In this document: positions 46,800 through 55,439 of the stretch, in pieces
Layout: every line of letters starts with the position of its first letter
Position numbering within the stretch: the first letter of the stretch is position 1
Notes under the pieces: model-generated
The model's input: only the letters and a program-made list of their open reading frames with translations
The model's database searches: none
Told to the model about the DNA's origin: nothing
From: Photobacterium damselae
Lineage (GTDB): Bacteria > Pseudomonadota > Gammaproteobacteria > Enterobacterales > Vibrionaceae
Length of the DNA stretch: 64,000 nt
NCBI RefSeq assembly: GCF_003026815.1
Contig: NZ_PYOG01000011.1
Location: 40,233 to 104,232 of the forward strand
Direction: 5' to 3'
Translations under genes and position numbers: made by a program

Positions 46800-46984
46800 C
46801 GTAGACAGGCACTATGTGTTTGTTTACGTATCCACTACTGGATACATACCACTAAATTTTCTTTAAATACAACCCTCATTTTAAAGATAAATTTAATGGA
46901 TACCTCTTCTACACGTCGTACAGGATAAAACTCTTCGGAGTAAAACTCTTGTCTTTTGCCAGTCTTATGACTGGCATTTTTTTA
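46800..46984 (+). ncRNA. Candidate small RNA upstream of the PAS-LuxR gene
   Basis: A chain of plausible RNA helices with no coding frame: GTATCC/GGATAC near 46824-46842, the very stable tetraloop hairpin ACTC-TTCG-GAGT at 46930-46941, and the intrinsic terminator GCCAGTC-TTAT-GACTGGC at 46958-46975 followed by ATTTTTTT. The terminator points rightward, but no rightward gene lies within 2 kb upstream. Something must therefore be transcribed here. The 5' end is a guess. Alternatively this could be a long terminated leader of the gene at 47093, although the gap after the terminator is more than 100 bp. Confidence 0.45.
46958..46984 (+). terminator. Orphan Rho-independent terminator
   Basis: GCCAGTC / GACTGGC stem, 4-base loop and a T7 run, pointing rightward with no rightward gene before it. 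Confidence 0.88.
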
Positions 46985-47092
46985 TCTAAAATCAGTGAAA
47001 ACGCCGATAATTAAGACATTAGAGACTAGTAACATTTACCTAGCATATGAAATTCACTAGAATTACTAAAACATAATAATAAGGTTATACGT

Positions 47093-47803
47093 GTGAAAGA
47101 GTCGGTACCACCAAGTTTAATGCATATATTCAACCAACTTCCTGGTTGCTGGGGCTGCAAGGACTTGAACTCCACTTTCGTCTATGCAAATAAAGAGTAT
47201 GGAAACATTATTGGAGTTGAACATCACCTAGATTGCGTCGGACGGACAGACTTTGACATGCCAAGCCCAACTATCGAATGTGCTGAGCATTTTCAAGAGC
47301 AAGACCAACAAGTTATTGTGTCTGGCCAGCGTCTAAGAATTTTAGACATTCATCCATATTCAGATGGTACATGGCGTGCACATCTCTTTACTAAAATGCC
47401 ATGGCGCAATGATGACAATAAAATTATTGGCACCATATTTTCAGGTATTGAATTAAAAGATACTGCACTATTAGAAGCAGGCCACTGGATCTGTCGAGCT
47501 GCAGGGTTAAATCCCAAAGAACAAGCATCTTTTAATATTGATTTACATAACTCGCCGATTAAACTAAATACAAGAGAATCAGAAGTTCTGTTTCTACTCT
47601 TATATGGTAAAAAACCTCAATATATCGCAAAAGTTTTAAACCTCTCGGTCAAGACAATAGAAAATTATGTTCTTCGCCTAAGAGAGAAATTTAATGCCAA
47701 TACAAAAGGTGAATTGCTCGATCTAGCGCTGGATCATGGCTATGGATCTCACATTCCACCAAGTATGCTTAAACAGCAATTATCCGTTATATTAAAAGAA
47801 TAA
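47093..47803 (+). CDS. PAS domain LuxR-type transcriptional regulator
   Basis: A 236-residue transcription factor. The N-terminal 125 residues form a PAS-like sensor (PGCWGCKDLNSTFVYANKEYG, then VGRTDFDMPS), common in methyl-accepting and LuxR-type Vibrio regulators. The C-terminal part is a LuxR/FixJ helix-turn-helix: LNTRESEVLFLLLYGKKPQYIAKVLNLS followed by VKTIENYVLRLREKFNA. It has no acyl-homoserine-lactone-binding domain, so it is not the quorum-sensing LuxR, and it lacks a response-regulator receiver domain. The start is GTG at 47093, with AAGG about 8 bases upstream. Target genes are unknown; a candidate small RNA lies just upstream. Confidence 0.85.
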   Translation: MKESVPPSLMHIFNQLPGCWGCKDLNSTFVYANKEYGNIIGVEHHLDCVGRTDFDMPSPTIECAEHFQEQDQQVIVSGQRLRILDIHPYSDGTWRAHLFTKMPWRNDDNKIIGTIFSGIELKDTALLEAGHWICRAAGLNPKEQASFNIDLHNSPIKLNTRESEVLFLLLYGKKPQYIAKVLNLSVKTIENYVLRLREKFNANTKGELLDLALDHGYGSHIPPSMLKQQLSVILKE

Positions 47804-47824
47804 CATTTCAATATACTGACTAAT

Positions 47825-48463
47825 CTAAGGCGCTAAACGTTCAATTGACCAGTTTTCATGATCGACTTTAGTATATAAAAATCGATCATGAAGTCTGTGA
47901 TCGCCACCTTGCCAAAACTCGATACTCGATATTCTCACCCGATACCCCCCCCAAAAAGATGGCAGCGGAACATCGCCTTCAGAAAACTTTTTCTTTAATT
48001 CAAAATACTTACTTTCTAATAATTGACGAGTACTTAAACGCGAGCTTTGCTTACTTGCCCAAGCGGCTATTTGGCTCTCTTTAGGACGAGATGAAAAGTA
48101 TTTAACAACTTCAAAAGAAGATAATTTTTCAGCAGTGCCCGTTACGTGAATTTGGCGTTCCAGAGAGTGCCATGGAAAGTGCAGGCTTATATTTGCATTA
48201 TCTTGTAAATGCAGAGCTTTTCGACTACCTAAGTTAGTGTAAAAAACAAATCCATCATCCCCAACATCTTTTAGTAAAACGATACGTTGGTATGGACGGC
48301 CTTCACTATCTACTGTTGCCACCGTCATTGCCGTTGGATCGGAAAGCTGAGCATCAATTGCTTGCTGTAGCCATATATTAAATAAATCGAGAGGATTCTG
48401 AGTCAAATCTTCTCTTCTTAAGCCACCTTTAGTGTAATCTCTTCTAATATCAGAAAGATCCAT
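47825..48463 (-). CDS. pdxH: Pyridoxamine 5'-phosphate oxidase
   Basis: PdxH uses FMN and oxygen to make pyridoxal 5'-phosphate, the active form of vitamin B6, from pyridoxamine or pyridoxine phosphate. The 212-residue protein is full length, beginning [15 protein letters not shown]. Family motifs include [24 protein letters not shown] (FMN phosphate contact), [32 protein letters not shown] and the C-terminal [15 protein letters not shown] with end SIERLAP. GAGG lies 9 bases before the ATG. It is a single gene, convergent with the PAS-LuxR gene only 21 bp away. Confidence 0.96.
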   Translation of the reverse strand: MDLSDIRRDYTKGGLRREDLTQNPLDLFNIWLQQAIDAQLSDPTAMTVATVDSEGRPYQRIVLLKDVGDDGFVFYTNLGSRKALHLQDNANISLHFPWHSLERQIHVTGTAEKLSSFEVVKYFSSRPKESQIAAWASKQSSRLSTRQLLESKYFELKKKFSEGDVPLPSFWGGYRVRISSIEFWQGGDHRLHDRFLYTKVDHENWSIERLAP

Positions 48464-48709
48464 ATCTCATATCCTCTCAAGCTTAATCTTATTCCATCAT
48501 AACTTTGATCTAAATTTAACACGTAACAATGAAGAGATTAAACAAACTTCTTCGAGTCAATTAACGATTTTGATCTCTTCTAACCTAAAATCATTCAAGC
48601 CTAAAACCTCTATTTGCTACATTAATAGGGACTCACCATCTATCTCATAAATGGCGCATCACATAGAAATCTTTCATTTACGCAACCATTGCCCATCTTA
48701 GGCTTTCTT

Positions 48710-50635
48710 ATGAGTTTATATAAAAAACAAATTATAAATATCGCGAGTATTTTTACTCTAACGATTGGCGCATTAACAATTAACCAGGTAGCAACAGATA
48801 GAGACTTAATTGCGATTAGTGAAAAACTAATAATAAAATCTGAACTTCAATTAATACGTAATTATTTACTGACTACACCATCTTTAACAGAAAAAAATCT
48901 AACCCATATTGAATCGGATATCGGACAACTAATATCTCATGAGAATTTTTCACATATAGAGATAAGTATCGACGATCAGCAAATAAAATGGTTATCACCT
49001 ATTGAACCAAAATCCTTATCATATCAATTTGTGACAGCTGTTTTTCCTGAAACCGATTATTCAATATCAGAAAAATTAGTAACACCATTAAATAATCAGA
49101 TCGCGATTAAACTAGTTAGTTCATCATCCAATATGGTCAAAGAAAAAAATTCCGCATTGATAAGAATACTTTTCGCAAATGGCACCATATTACTCTTCGG
49201 GTTAGGGAGTCTTTATTGGTTTACACGCCGAGAATTTAATGAATTACAGCAAGTTATTCAGCATTTAACTAAGAATCCACAATCCCCTCTTCCGATGGCA
49301 AAAAATGAAGAGTTCAAAATTATCACTAAAGCATTTAATAGCTTAATTACTCAATTAAACTTAAATTTTCAAGCTCAAGCAAAAGAGGCGCTAAAACTAA
49401 AAGAACAAGCTTACAAAGATCCTATTTCATTATTAGGTAATCGTAGTTTCTTTATTCATCAACTTAATTCATGGTTACAAGAATCATCAAAAGGAGGCGT
49501 TATCCTCTCTAAGTTACAATTTGTTGATGACTATTATCAAAAAGAAGGCTATCAAATAGGAGACCAGTTAATCAAAGAAATAGCCACATATTTAGAGCAA
49601 GCGGTTAGAAATACCAACGCAACGGTTGCACGTTTATCTTATGATGAATTTGCTATATTAATTCCATCAGAAACCTTAGAAAATCTTAAACTCATTGGTG
49701 AAAATATTTTGCTCATGCCAGAGCAATTAAAATTGGATGAGGAATTAACTTTAAATCAAACTCGTATCGGGATTGTTTTATGTTCAGAACCAACAACAAC
49801 TAGCAACTTATTGGCTCAGCTAGATAATAGTTTAGCTCAGGCAGCTTCAACGCCTGAACACCCGATTTATGTTACAACAGACATCACAACTAAAGCGGCT
49901 TTTGGCAAACAACAATGGAAGCAAATTCTATTAGATGCTATTGAAAAAGATAACTTCAGCTACCAATATCAATCAGTTCAAATTGGTGCTGACCAGATCT
50001 ATCACTACGAAATTTTTACGGCAATCCATGATTCAACATCACGATATAGTGCAAACCAATTTCTTAACGCAATAGAAGATTTATCGTTAGGGAGCTTATT
50101 TGATCGCAACGTTATCATCCATGCGATCAACACCTTGTTAGCAAAAAAACAGATGCCCCCTATCGCAATTAACTTAACAACCAATAGTATCAATGATCCT
50201 GCGTTTGTACGTTGGCTAACAACAACGTTAGATACCAATAAAAACTTATCTCATCGACTGTATTTCGAAATTCCAGAATCTTGCTGTGTCCGACATTTTG
50301 ATGCCACAAGTATTCTTTGCTCAACCATTAGATTTCATCACTTCGGTATAGGGATTGATAATTATGGACGTTATTTTCAATCACTAAATTACCTTCAAGA
50401 ACTAAGGCCAGATTATGTCAAAATTGATTTTGTTTACACTAACCAACTAAATGATCCAACCAAAGCAAATGTTTTATCATCAATCTGCCGTACTGCACAT
50501 AGTTTGAATATCAAAACGATAGCAACAAGAGTAGAAACGGAAACACAAAAAGAACGTCTATCTGATCTATTTATCACTGGATTCCAAGGTTTTGTCATCG
50601 AGAAGGGCATAACGGAAGAAAAGATAATTGCATAA
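48710..50635 (+). CDS. Degenerate GGDEF-EAL membrane protein (LapD-like)
   Basis: A 641-residue inner-membrane protein. From the ATG at 48710 it has an N-terminal membrane helix, a periplasmic domain of about 130 residues, a second helix (ILFANGTILLFGLGSLYWF) and a linker. Degenerate signalling domains follow. The GGDEF site reads LSYDEF, so it is unlikely to make cyclic-di-GMP. The EAL site is YHYEIF, and the EAL metal-binding residues are mostly replaced (for example IDNYG where active enzymes have DDFG), so it is unlikely to degrade the messenger. Such proteins bind cyclic-di-GMP as receptors; LapD, with the same architecture, controls surface adhesin release. No LapG protease or adhesin gene is nearby. 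Confidence 0.8.
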   Translation: MSLYKKQIINIASIFTLTIGALTINQVATDRDLIAISEKLIIKSELQLIRNYLLTTPSLTEKNLTHIESDIGQLISHENFSHIEISIDDQQIKWLSPIEPKSLSYQFVTAVFPETDYSISEKLVTPLNNQIAIKLVSSSSNMVKEKNSALIRILFANGTILLFGLGSLYWFTRREFNELQQVIQHLTKNPQSPLPMAKNEEFKIITKAFNSLITQLNLNFQAQAKEALKLKEQAYKDPISLLGNRSFFIHQLNSWLQESSKGGVILSKLQFVDDYYQKEGYQIGDQLIKEIATYLEQAVRNTNATVARLSYDEFAILIPSETLENLKLIGENILLMPEQLKLDEELTLNQTRIGIVLCSEPTTTSNLLAQLDNSLAQAASTPEHPIYVTTDITTKAAFGKQQWKQILLDAIEKDNFSYQYQSVQIGADQIYHYEIFTAIHDSTSRYSANQFLNAIEDLSLGSLFDRNVIIHAINTLLAKKQMPPIAINLTTNSINDPAFVRWLTTTLDTNKNLSHRLYFEIPESCCVRHFDATSILCSTIRFHHFGIGIDNYGRYFQSLNYLQELRPDYVKIDFVYTNQLNDPTKANVLSSICRTAHSLNIKTIATRVETETQKERLSDLFITGFQGFVIEKGITEEKIIA

Positions 50636-50642
50636 TAATTAA

Positions 50643-50680
50643 TTTACAGTGTAAAACTTTAATCTCTTTTACACTGTAAA
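50643..50680. other. Two parS2 centromere sites
   Basis: TTTACAGTGTAAA (50643-50655) and TTTACACTGTAAA (50668-50680) are perfect palindromes matching the Vibrio chromosome-2 parS2 consensus TTTACA-N-TGTAAA, spaced 25 bp apart. They should be bound by the ParB2 encoded at 54462-55436. They begin just after the GGDEF-EAL gene. Confidence 0.88.
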
Positions 50681-50933
50681 TCTCATCTAACATTAACTCT
50701 ATCATTCACCCCCAAACCAGAGAATTCTTATCATAGTGCTGATTAATGCACTTTAAATCATTCTATTAAACGGTGCCTGTCGAACATTAGATTAATCTAC
50801 TATTCGACAGATCAAGATTCAAAGATTGATTATTGCATCAATTAAAGACCTTTAACGCTAAGGACAACATATAATGCCAGTACAGATATTTTTCATTTCT
50901 ATCTGTCGCAAAGACATATTTCATATTGTCTCC

Positions 50934-50992
50934 TTTACATTGTAAACCAAAACATAAGTAAGTACACACTTACTATATATTTACACTGTAAA
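50934..50992. other. Two parS2 centromere sites
   Basis: TTTACATTGTAAA (50934-50946) and TTTACACTGTAAA (50980-50992), both perfect matches to the 13-bp parS2 palindrome, spaced 46 bp apart. Confidence 0.88.
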
Positions 50993-51063
50993 CTCAAATT
51001 ATCTTCTTTAATCGATTATCAAAGACACCAAATACTTTAAAGGAGAAGGCTCAGAATCTTGTC

Positions 51064-51372
51064 ATGGGTTTAGGCTTTAGAATAATCATACCGTCAATAG
51101 GAATACTCCCCTATTCATTAGCTAAAGACATTGCTACAGCAGCACACCTAAGCAAGACTTGCACTTATCTACATCACAATGAACAAGCGCTATTCTTCAT
51201 TTCAGAACCTCGAAGAATTCTAGTCTTTTATACCCAAGTGACTTCAATATGCAGAATCCAGAGTGCTGTCGCTGATTCAAGTTCAAGGTAAACAATGCAA
51301 GGTAATATTTTTAAACTGAGTGTTTGATGAGATATCCCTGGACTTAAATATGAGGCTATAGACGACTATATC
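51064..51372. other. Gene-free stretch within the parS2 cluster
   Basis: Contains part of a palindromic repeat (ATACCCAAGTGACTTCAA at about 51230). A 75-codon frame (51064-51291) runs through that repeat and is not believed coding. The stretch probably serves as partition-complex DNA. Confidence 0.4.
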
Positions 51373-51434
51373 GGTAAGAAGGTAAGAAGGTAAGAAGGTA
51401 AGAAGGTAAGAAGGTAAGAAGGTAAGAAGGTAAG
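51373..51434. repeat. 8-bp tandem repeat (GGTAAGAA), about 7.75 copies
   Basis: Seven perfect copies of GGTAAGAA and a final GGTAAG, without a single mismatch. It is noncoding on both sides and lies 15 bp before a parS2 site. Perfect identity implies recent slippage and likely strain-to-strain length variation. Confidence 0.95.
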
Positions 51435-51448
51435 ACTAAAATAGGATA

Positions 51449-51487
51449 TTTACAGTGTAAACCCATAATAAAGATTTACACTGTAAA
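51449..51487. other. Two parS2 centromere sites
   Basis: TTTACAGTGTAAA (51449-51461) and TTTACACTGTAAA (51475-51487), 26 bp apart, directly before the stop codon of ycdX at 51494. This spacing nearly repeats the pair at 50643-50680. Confidence 0.88.
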
Positions 51488-51493
51488 CAGAGA

Positions 51494-52240
51494 TTAAAAC
51501 GAATTCACTGAAAATTCTGATATTGGCTCTTTTCCTCTTAGCTCTAGAAATGATAGAAATGAATCAGGAGAATTCGTTATTACACGTTCTTGAGGAAAAT
51601 TATGATGCTTAAGCAATGCTTTAACTTGAGTAAAATTACCAACATCTGCAGCGAAGTGAGCATCTGACCCCGTTGTAATGAAGACATCCAATTCTTTAGC
51701 CATCGCAATAATGTCAGAACATCTAGGTGCGCTCCCTACTCTCGATCCTCCTAACGAAGAGTTATTTACTTCAATCGCGACGTTATGATTTGCCGCTTGA
51801 CGAAGAACCATTTCAAAGTCGAAATCGAAATGCGGATTACCTGGATGACCAACTGCATCGATATTACCTGAACTAATCGCATTGATTAAAGCTTGAGTAT
51901 GACTCGCTTTATCAGCAGGTTGAAATATTGGTTCATGAAAACTACCAATAACCCAATCAAGACTATCAATAATACGTTGGTCTAGATCAATGTCGCCCTC
52001 TTGATTAAGGATATTTGCTTCGACGCCACGAATAATTGCAACATTATGAAGAAAGCGAGGCAAAATTCGTTGATTGGCAAAGAACCAGAAATGAGGCGCA
52101 CCAGGCATTGAAGGGGCATGATCAGTCGTACAAAACATCTTGAGACCATTTTTAGCCGCAAATTCAGCATTCTCAAGAAGCGTACTATATGCGTGCCCAC
52201 TCGAAACCGTATGCGTATGTGTATCAACTAATATTTGCAT
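51494..52240 (-). CDS. ycdX: PHP-domain metal-dependent phosphatase YcdX
   Basis: A 248-residue PHP-fold phosphatase of the YcdX family, with a trinuclear zinc site. Metal-binding motifs are visible in order: [50 protein letters not shown] and GSDAHFA. E. coli YcdX has been linked with swarming motility, but its substrate is not firmly known. The ATG at 52240 lies inside the end of tmcA (17-bp overlap), with GGAG 8 bases upstream, so the two are co-transcribed leftward. A pair of parS2 sites directly follows its stop codon. Confidence 0.93.
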   Translation of the reverse strand: MQILVDTHTHTVSSGHAYSTLLENAEFAAKNGLKMFCTTDHAPSMPGAPHFWFFANQRILPRFLHNVAIIRGVEANILNQEGDIDLDQRIIDSLDWVIGSFHEPIFQPADKASHTQALINAISSGNIDAVGHPGNPHFDFDFEMVLRQAANHNVAIEVNNSSLGGSRVGSAPRCSDIIAMAKELDVFITTGSDAHFAADVGNFTQVKALLKHHNFPQERVITNSPDSFLSFLELRGKEPISEFSVNSF

Positions 52241-54341
52241 GTTCAGTACTCCATTTTAAAAATATCTCTTGAACAACAGATCGTAATTTTTGCTCAGCCT
52301 GCTTTTGTCCAACTAATTCATAATCTACAACCAGTTCAGACCAGCTTCTCTTTTGAAGCACTTTTCGGCAAAAGAACGATTCATCTTGCTCAGATAAAAA
52401 ACGCGGTTGACTTAAATACCACATCATCAGTTGCTCAAGACTTGCAACAACAAGATCATACCCCATTCCACCGCGAAGAAATGCGGAGAGCTGCATATTC
52501 ATCAAATCCAAAGAAAGAAAAGAAGCTTGATTTTCTTGCTTAAGGGATCGCCACAATAGCAGCAATAAAGAAGGCTCCAACTGAGAAAATACCTCAACTC
52601 TTTGATACATCAAATTTGCAGCAAAGAGCGTTTGTGCCGACTCTAACCAGGTCTCACTTTTCGTAGTTAGAGGATATACAGCTAAAGCAGAATGTACCCC
52701 ACTCGATGCATCTTTTGTTAATCCTAAACGAATGAACTGATAATTAGCCTTTATCCAAAACTGAGTTAGGTCGCTACTAGCACCAAAACTTGTTCCTAAA
52801 TAATCGAGGTCTAATGTTTTTGCATGAGATGTTACTGTCTCTAATAATTTCAAACCAAGACCTTGCTGCTGGCAATTTGGATGAATCGCAATACGCTGGA
52901 TTCGCCCACAACCTTGGGTAAGAGCAGCATCCAAACCAATATGAGCCGCTATGGATTGAGGAAGTAAATGACCTTTTATTCGACGTTGGCCCAGTCTAAC
53001 TTCTTCAGCTAAAGCGCTATCAAACCCACCTTCCTTTAATACAATACAGCAACCAATTATGCGACCTTGATAGGAGGCGATAAAACAAAGTACATCTGGG
53101 TGAGTTAATAATAATTGGATATCATTTGGCGAGGTTTGGTAGTGAGCATTAATCAACAATCCAACAAACTGCCTAAATCGTTCTTCATCTTTTGCTAATA
53201 CGTCAATGCTAACTAGAGAATAAATAATCTCTGAGTGATGACTTGGCAGCTGAGTTAAGTCTGCCATCTCAGCATTAAGCATTAGAGCATCGAAACACCA
53301 TTTTTCGAGAGGGTCATTTGAAGCCCAACGAACGGGTTGATGTAGCGAAATCGAGCGAAACTGAGGCATTTTATTGGCTAAGATCTGCTTAAATTTAATC
53401 GCAAATCCTCGCCCTGTCCCTTCATAACCGTGAATTGTTGATGAGAAGACAATACGGCTATATCGGTTAAGAATTCGTTCGAGAATGGAGGTAGGAATAG
53501 CTGCGGCTTCATCAACAAATAGTAAATCACAGTCAACGTGCTGCTGTAATAATTCATCAGGAGCTACATATACAAGCATACTTTGCTGCCAAGATAACTC
53601 TCTTCCTAAATGACACTCTAGCCCGAGCCTATCTGCAGCATGATAAAATATATTTTGCGCCGCTTTTAATGACGGTGCAGTAACGACAATCTTTATTTTT
53701 CGTTGAGATAATAATTGGGCTGCAGCTAAACCAAGAGCAGCTGATTTACCTCGACCTCGATCTGCCGTTAAAACCAAAGGTCGCTTGCGGTGCCCAGTCA
53801 TCACTTTAATAATAGCTTCAATGCCTTTTTGTTGATCGAGAGTAATAGCGCCATACTCAAGAACCGATGAAGCCGTGTGTACGATAGAATCATCTATCTC
53901 TGGCAATTTGGGGAATAAAGCGCGAGATTCAGACAAAAAAAGGACGGTATTGATATCGATATAATTCAATAAACGTTGATAGGCTAAGTTATCCTCTTCC
54001 CACTCATTAGGTAAGAATAAAATAGCTAAACCGCCACCTTTAATGGTACCGACAACGGCTCCAATAGCTTCGTAACTCAGATCTGAATTACCATCAAAAA
54101 TGACACAATCCGTTTCCTGACCTAAAACCGTTTTTGCTTTTTTATAACTGATGTGACGGCCTTGATATAAATTGGAACTAAGCTCTCCAACCCAAAGCGG
54201 TTCTTGATAATAGCTAGTACACAATTTGAGATAAGGTTGAGCCCATTCGTAGCTTCCTTGAATCACAACGAGTCGACGGCTGTTCGTTTGCTGTAAAAAA
54301 GGAATTAGCTGCGTCAGATAATGAGAGAATTGGATATGCAT
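52224..54341 (-). CDS. tmcA: tRNA(Met) cytidine acetyltransferase
   Basis: TmcA makes N4-acetylcytidine at the wobble position of elongator tRNA-Met, using acetyl-CoA and ATP. The 705-residue protein has an N-terminal DUF1726-type domain, then a RecD-like helicase module with Walker [18 protein letters not shown] (about 193-209) and Walker [21 protein letters not shown] acetyltransferase domain follows ([23 protein letters not shown] with the Q/R-x-x-G-x-G/A acetyl-CoA loop), and then a C-terminal tRNA-binding tail. The length is near E. coli TmcA (671). It is the first gene of a two-gene unit with ycdX. Confidence 0.95.
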   Translation of the reverse strand: MHIQFSHYLTQLIPFLQQTNSRRLVVIQGSYEWAQPYLKLCTSYYQEPLWVGELSSNLYQGRHISYKKAKTVLGQETDCVIFDGNSDLSYEAIGAVVGTIKGGGLAILFLPNEWEEDNLAYQRLLNYIDINTVLFLSESRALFPKLPEIDDSIVHTASSVLEYGAITLDQQKGIEAIIKVMTGHRKRPLVLTADRGRGKSAALGLAAAQLLSQRKIKIVVTAPSLKAAQNIFYHAADRLGLECHLGRELSWQQSMLVYVAPDELLQQHVDCDLLFVDEAAAIPTSILERILNRYSRIVFSSTIHGYEGTGRGFAIKFKQILANKMPQFRSISLHQPVRWASNDPLEKWCFDALMLNAEMADLTQLPSHHSEIIYSLVSIDVLAKDEERFRQFVGLLINAHYQTSPNDIQLLLTHPDVLCFIASYQGRIIGCCIVLKEGGFDSALAEEVRLGQRRIKGHLLPQSIAAHIGLDAALTQGCGRIQRIAIHPNCQQQGLGLKLLETVTSHAKTLDLDYLGTSFGASSDLTQFWIKANYQFIRLGLTKDASSGVHSALAVYPLTTKSETWLESAQTLFAANLMYQRVEVFSQLEPSLLLLLWRSLKQENQASFLSLDLMNMQLSAFLRGGMGYDLVVASLEQLMMWYLSQPRFLSEQDESFFCRKVLQKRSWSELVVDYELVGQKQAEQKLRSVVQEIFLKWSTEHANIS

Positions 54342-54420
54342 AAGTCAACGATACTAAAAAAATTCTGTATCGATCATAGCATGGATGAGTCAATTATTTT
54401 GCTAAACAATAGATAGAAAA

Positions 54421-54444
54421 AAACCACATTGATTAATGTGGTTT
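54421..54444. terminator. Rho-independent terminator after parB2
   Basis: AAACCACATT-GATT-AATGTGGTTT perfect 10-bp stem, preceded by an A7 run that becomes a U-tract on the leftward parB2 transcript. Confidence 0.9.
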
Positions 54445-54461
54445 AAAAATAAGAGAGAAGA

Positions 54462-55436
54462 TTATTTGAGATATTCAGTGAGATATTGAAGAATATCACT
54501 CACTTGACGATCGCTCATTTTTTTAAGTTTTAGCTGTAATTTATCGCCATCACGGGTATAGCTAACTTTACCCTTAACCAGTTCTTGAGCTTTTGGCTTT
54601 TCAATTGGTTGTTGTGGTTTTAAGCTCTCTCCCATCTCTTCAAGCTTCATCGTAACTTCACGTGTAATACGAGAAATACCCTGAGCATTGATCTGTTTCC
54701 ACAATGGCTTATTAGTTTGTGATAGCTGATCAATTAACTCATGCTGCTTATTATCATCTAAACCAAAGAAAATACGATGTAGCTTTACAATGGTTGGGCG
54801 ACCTAACTCACCAACACTAGGGTATGCCATCAGTAATTCCATTGGTAAACTAGCCGCCTTAAGAGCTCCACTAACTAATGCTTCACTGCATTGACAGTAT
54901 TTAGCCAATTCTTTTTGATCGGCAACTTTGCCATTATTTAACAATGCCTGCATTTCTTTACCTCGCTCATAAAGAGACAAAGGTTTATGCGCATTCGCGA
55001 CATCAGAAAGAAACTTAGCATGTTCGGTATTAATACCGTTCGCAACATAAATTAAGAAGTCTTTTTGTGCCAAAATACATGACATACGACGGCGGCTACC
55101 ATCTAAAACTTCAATTCGACCGTCGTCCATCCAACGACCAACAGCCGGATATTGCTGACCACGATCTTTTAGTGTTGATAAAATATCAGCAAGAGCGTGC
55201 TCATTTAAAAACGCTTGTTCACGAGCATTTTCCGTAAACACAACCGTTTTCGTTGCAACCTCAGCTGCTGGAATTTTAACTAATTCAAAGGCTACCGTTT
55301 CTTCACCCGCAACGGCCAATTCGATAACAGCAGCTTTATCTTTTGCCGCAGTTTGAGCTTCAATCGGGGTTGTTGCACGGCGCTTATCGGCTTTACCAAA
55401 TAAACGAGCATTGAGATCTTTTGTTTTAATTGCCAT
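54462..55436 (-). CDS. parB2: Chromosome-2 partition protein ParB2
   Basis: ParB2 binds the parS2 palindromes and, with ParA2, positions and segregates the second chromosome. The 324-residue protein has the ParB/RepB/SopB fold: an N-terminal arginine-rich start, then RDxGQQYPAVGRWMDDGRIEVLDGSRRR (the ParB N-terminal CTP-binding type box, with G-S-R-R), a KorB/SopB-like helix-turn-helix around QKELAKYCQCSEALVSGALKAA, and a C-terminal dimerisation tail. The ATG at 55436 follows the parA2 stop by 3 bp, with GGGAG inside the end of parA2. It belongs to the plasmid-type (ParABS type Ia) branch, as expected for Vibrio chromosome 2. Confidence 0.94.
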   Translation of the reverse strand: MAIKTKDLNARLFGKADKRRATTPIEAQTAAKDKAAVIELAVAGEETVAFELVKIPAAEVATKTVVFTENAREQAFLNEHALADILSTLKDRGQQYPAVGRWMDDGRIEVLDGSRRRMSCILAQKDFLIYVANGINTEHAKFLSDVANAHKPLSLYERGKEMQALLNNGKVADQKELAKYCQCSEALVSGALKAASLPMELLMAYPSVGELGRPTIVKLHRIFFGLDDNKQHELIDQLSQTNKPLWKQINAQGISRITREVTMKLEEMGESLKPQQPIEKPKAQELVKGKVSYTRDGDKLQLKLKKMSDRQVSDILQYLTEYLK

Positions 55437-55439
55437 AGT

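Larger units (their letters stand above)
46132..47092. other. Long intergenic region between putR and a PAS-LuxR gene
   Basis: 961 bp, AT-rich, with no convincing ORF. The left part (46219-46406) holds iteron-like sites. The right part (about 46800-46984) looks like a small RNA gene with its own terminator. TTGTCA near 46744 may be a -35 element, but no clean -10 was found. A leftward promoter for putR must lie in the first 150 bp. Confidence 0.5.

Noticed and set aside
51064..51291. 75-codon open frame within the parS2 cluster
   Set aside because: It runs through a copy of the palindromic repeat, has no family features, and its ribosome binding site is badly spaced.
51373..51434. CRISPR array
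   Set aside because: The 8-bp units are directly abutting without spacers, and no cas gene is present.
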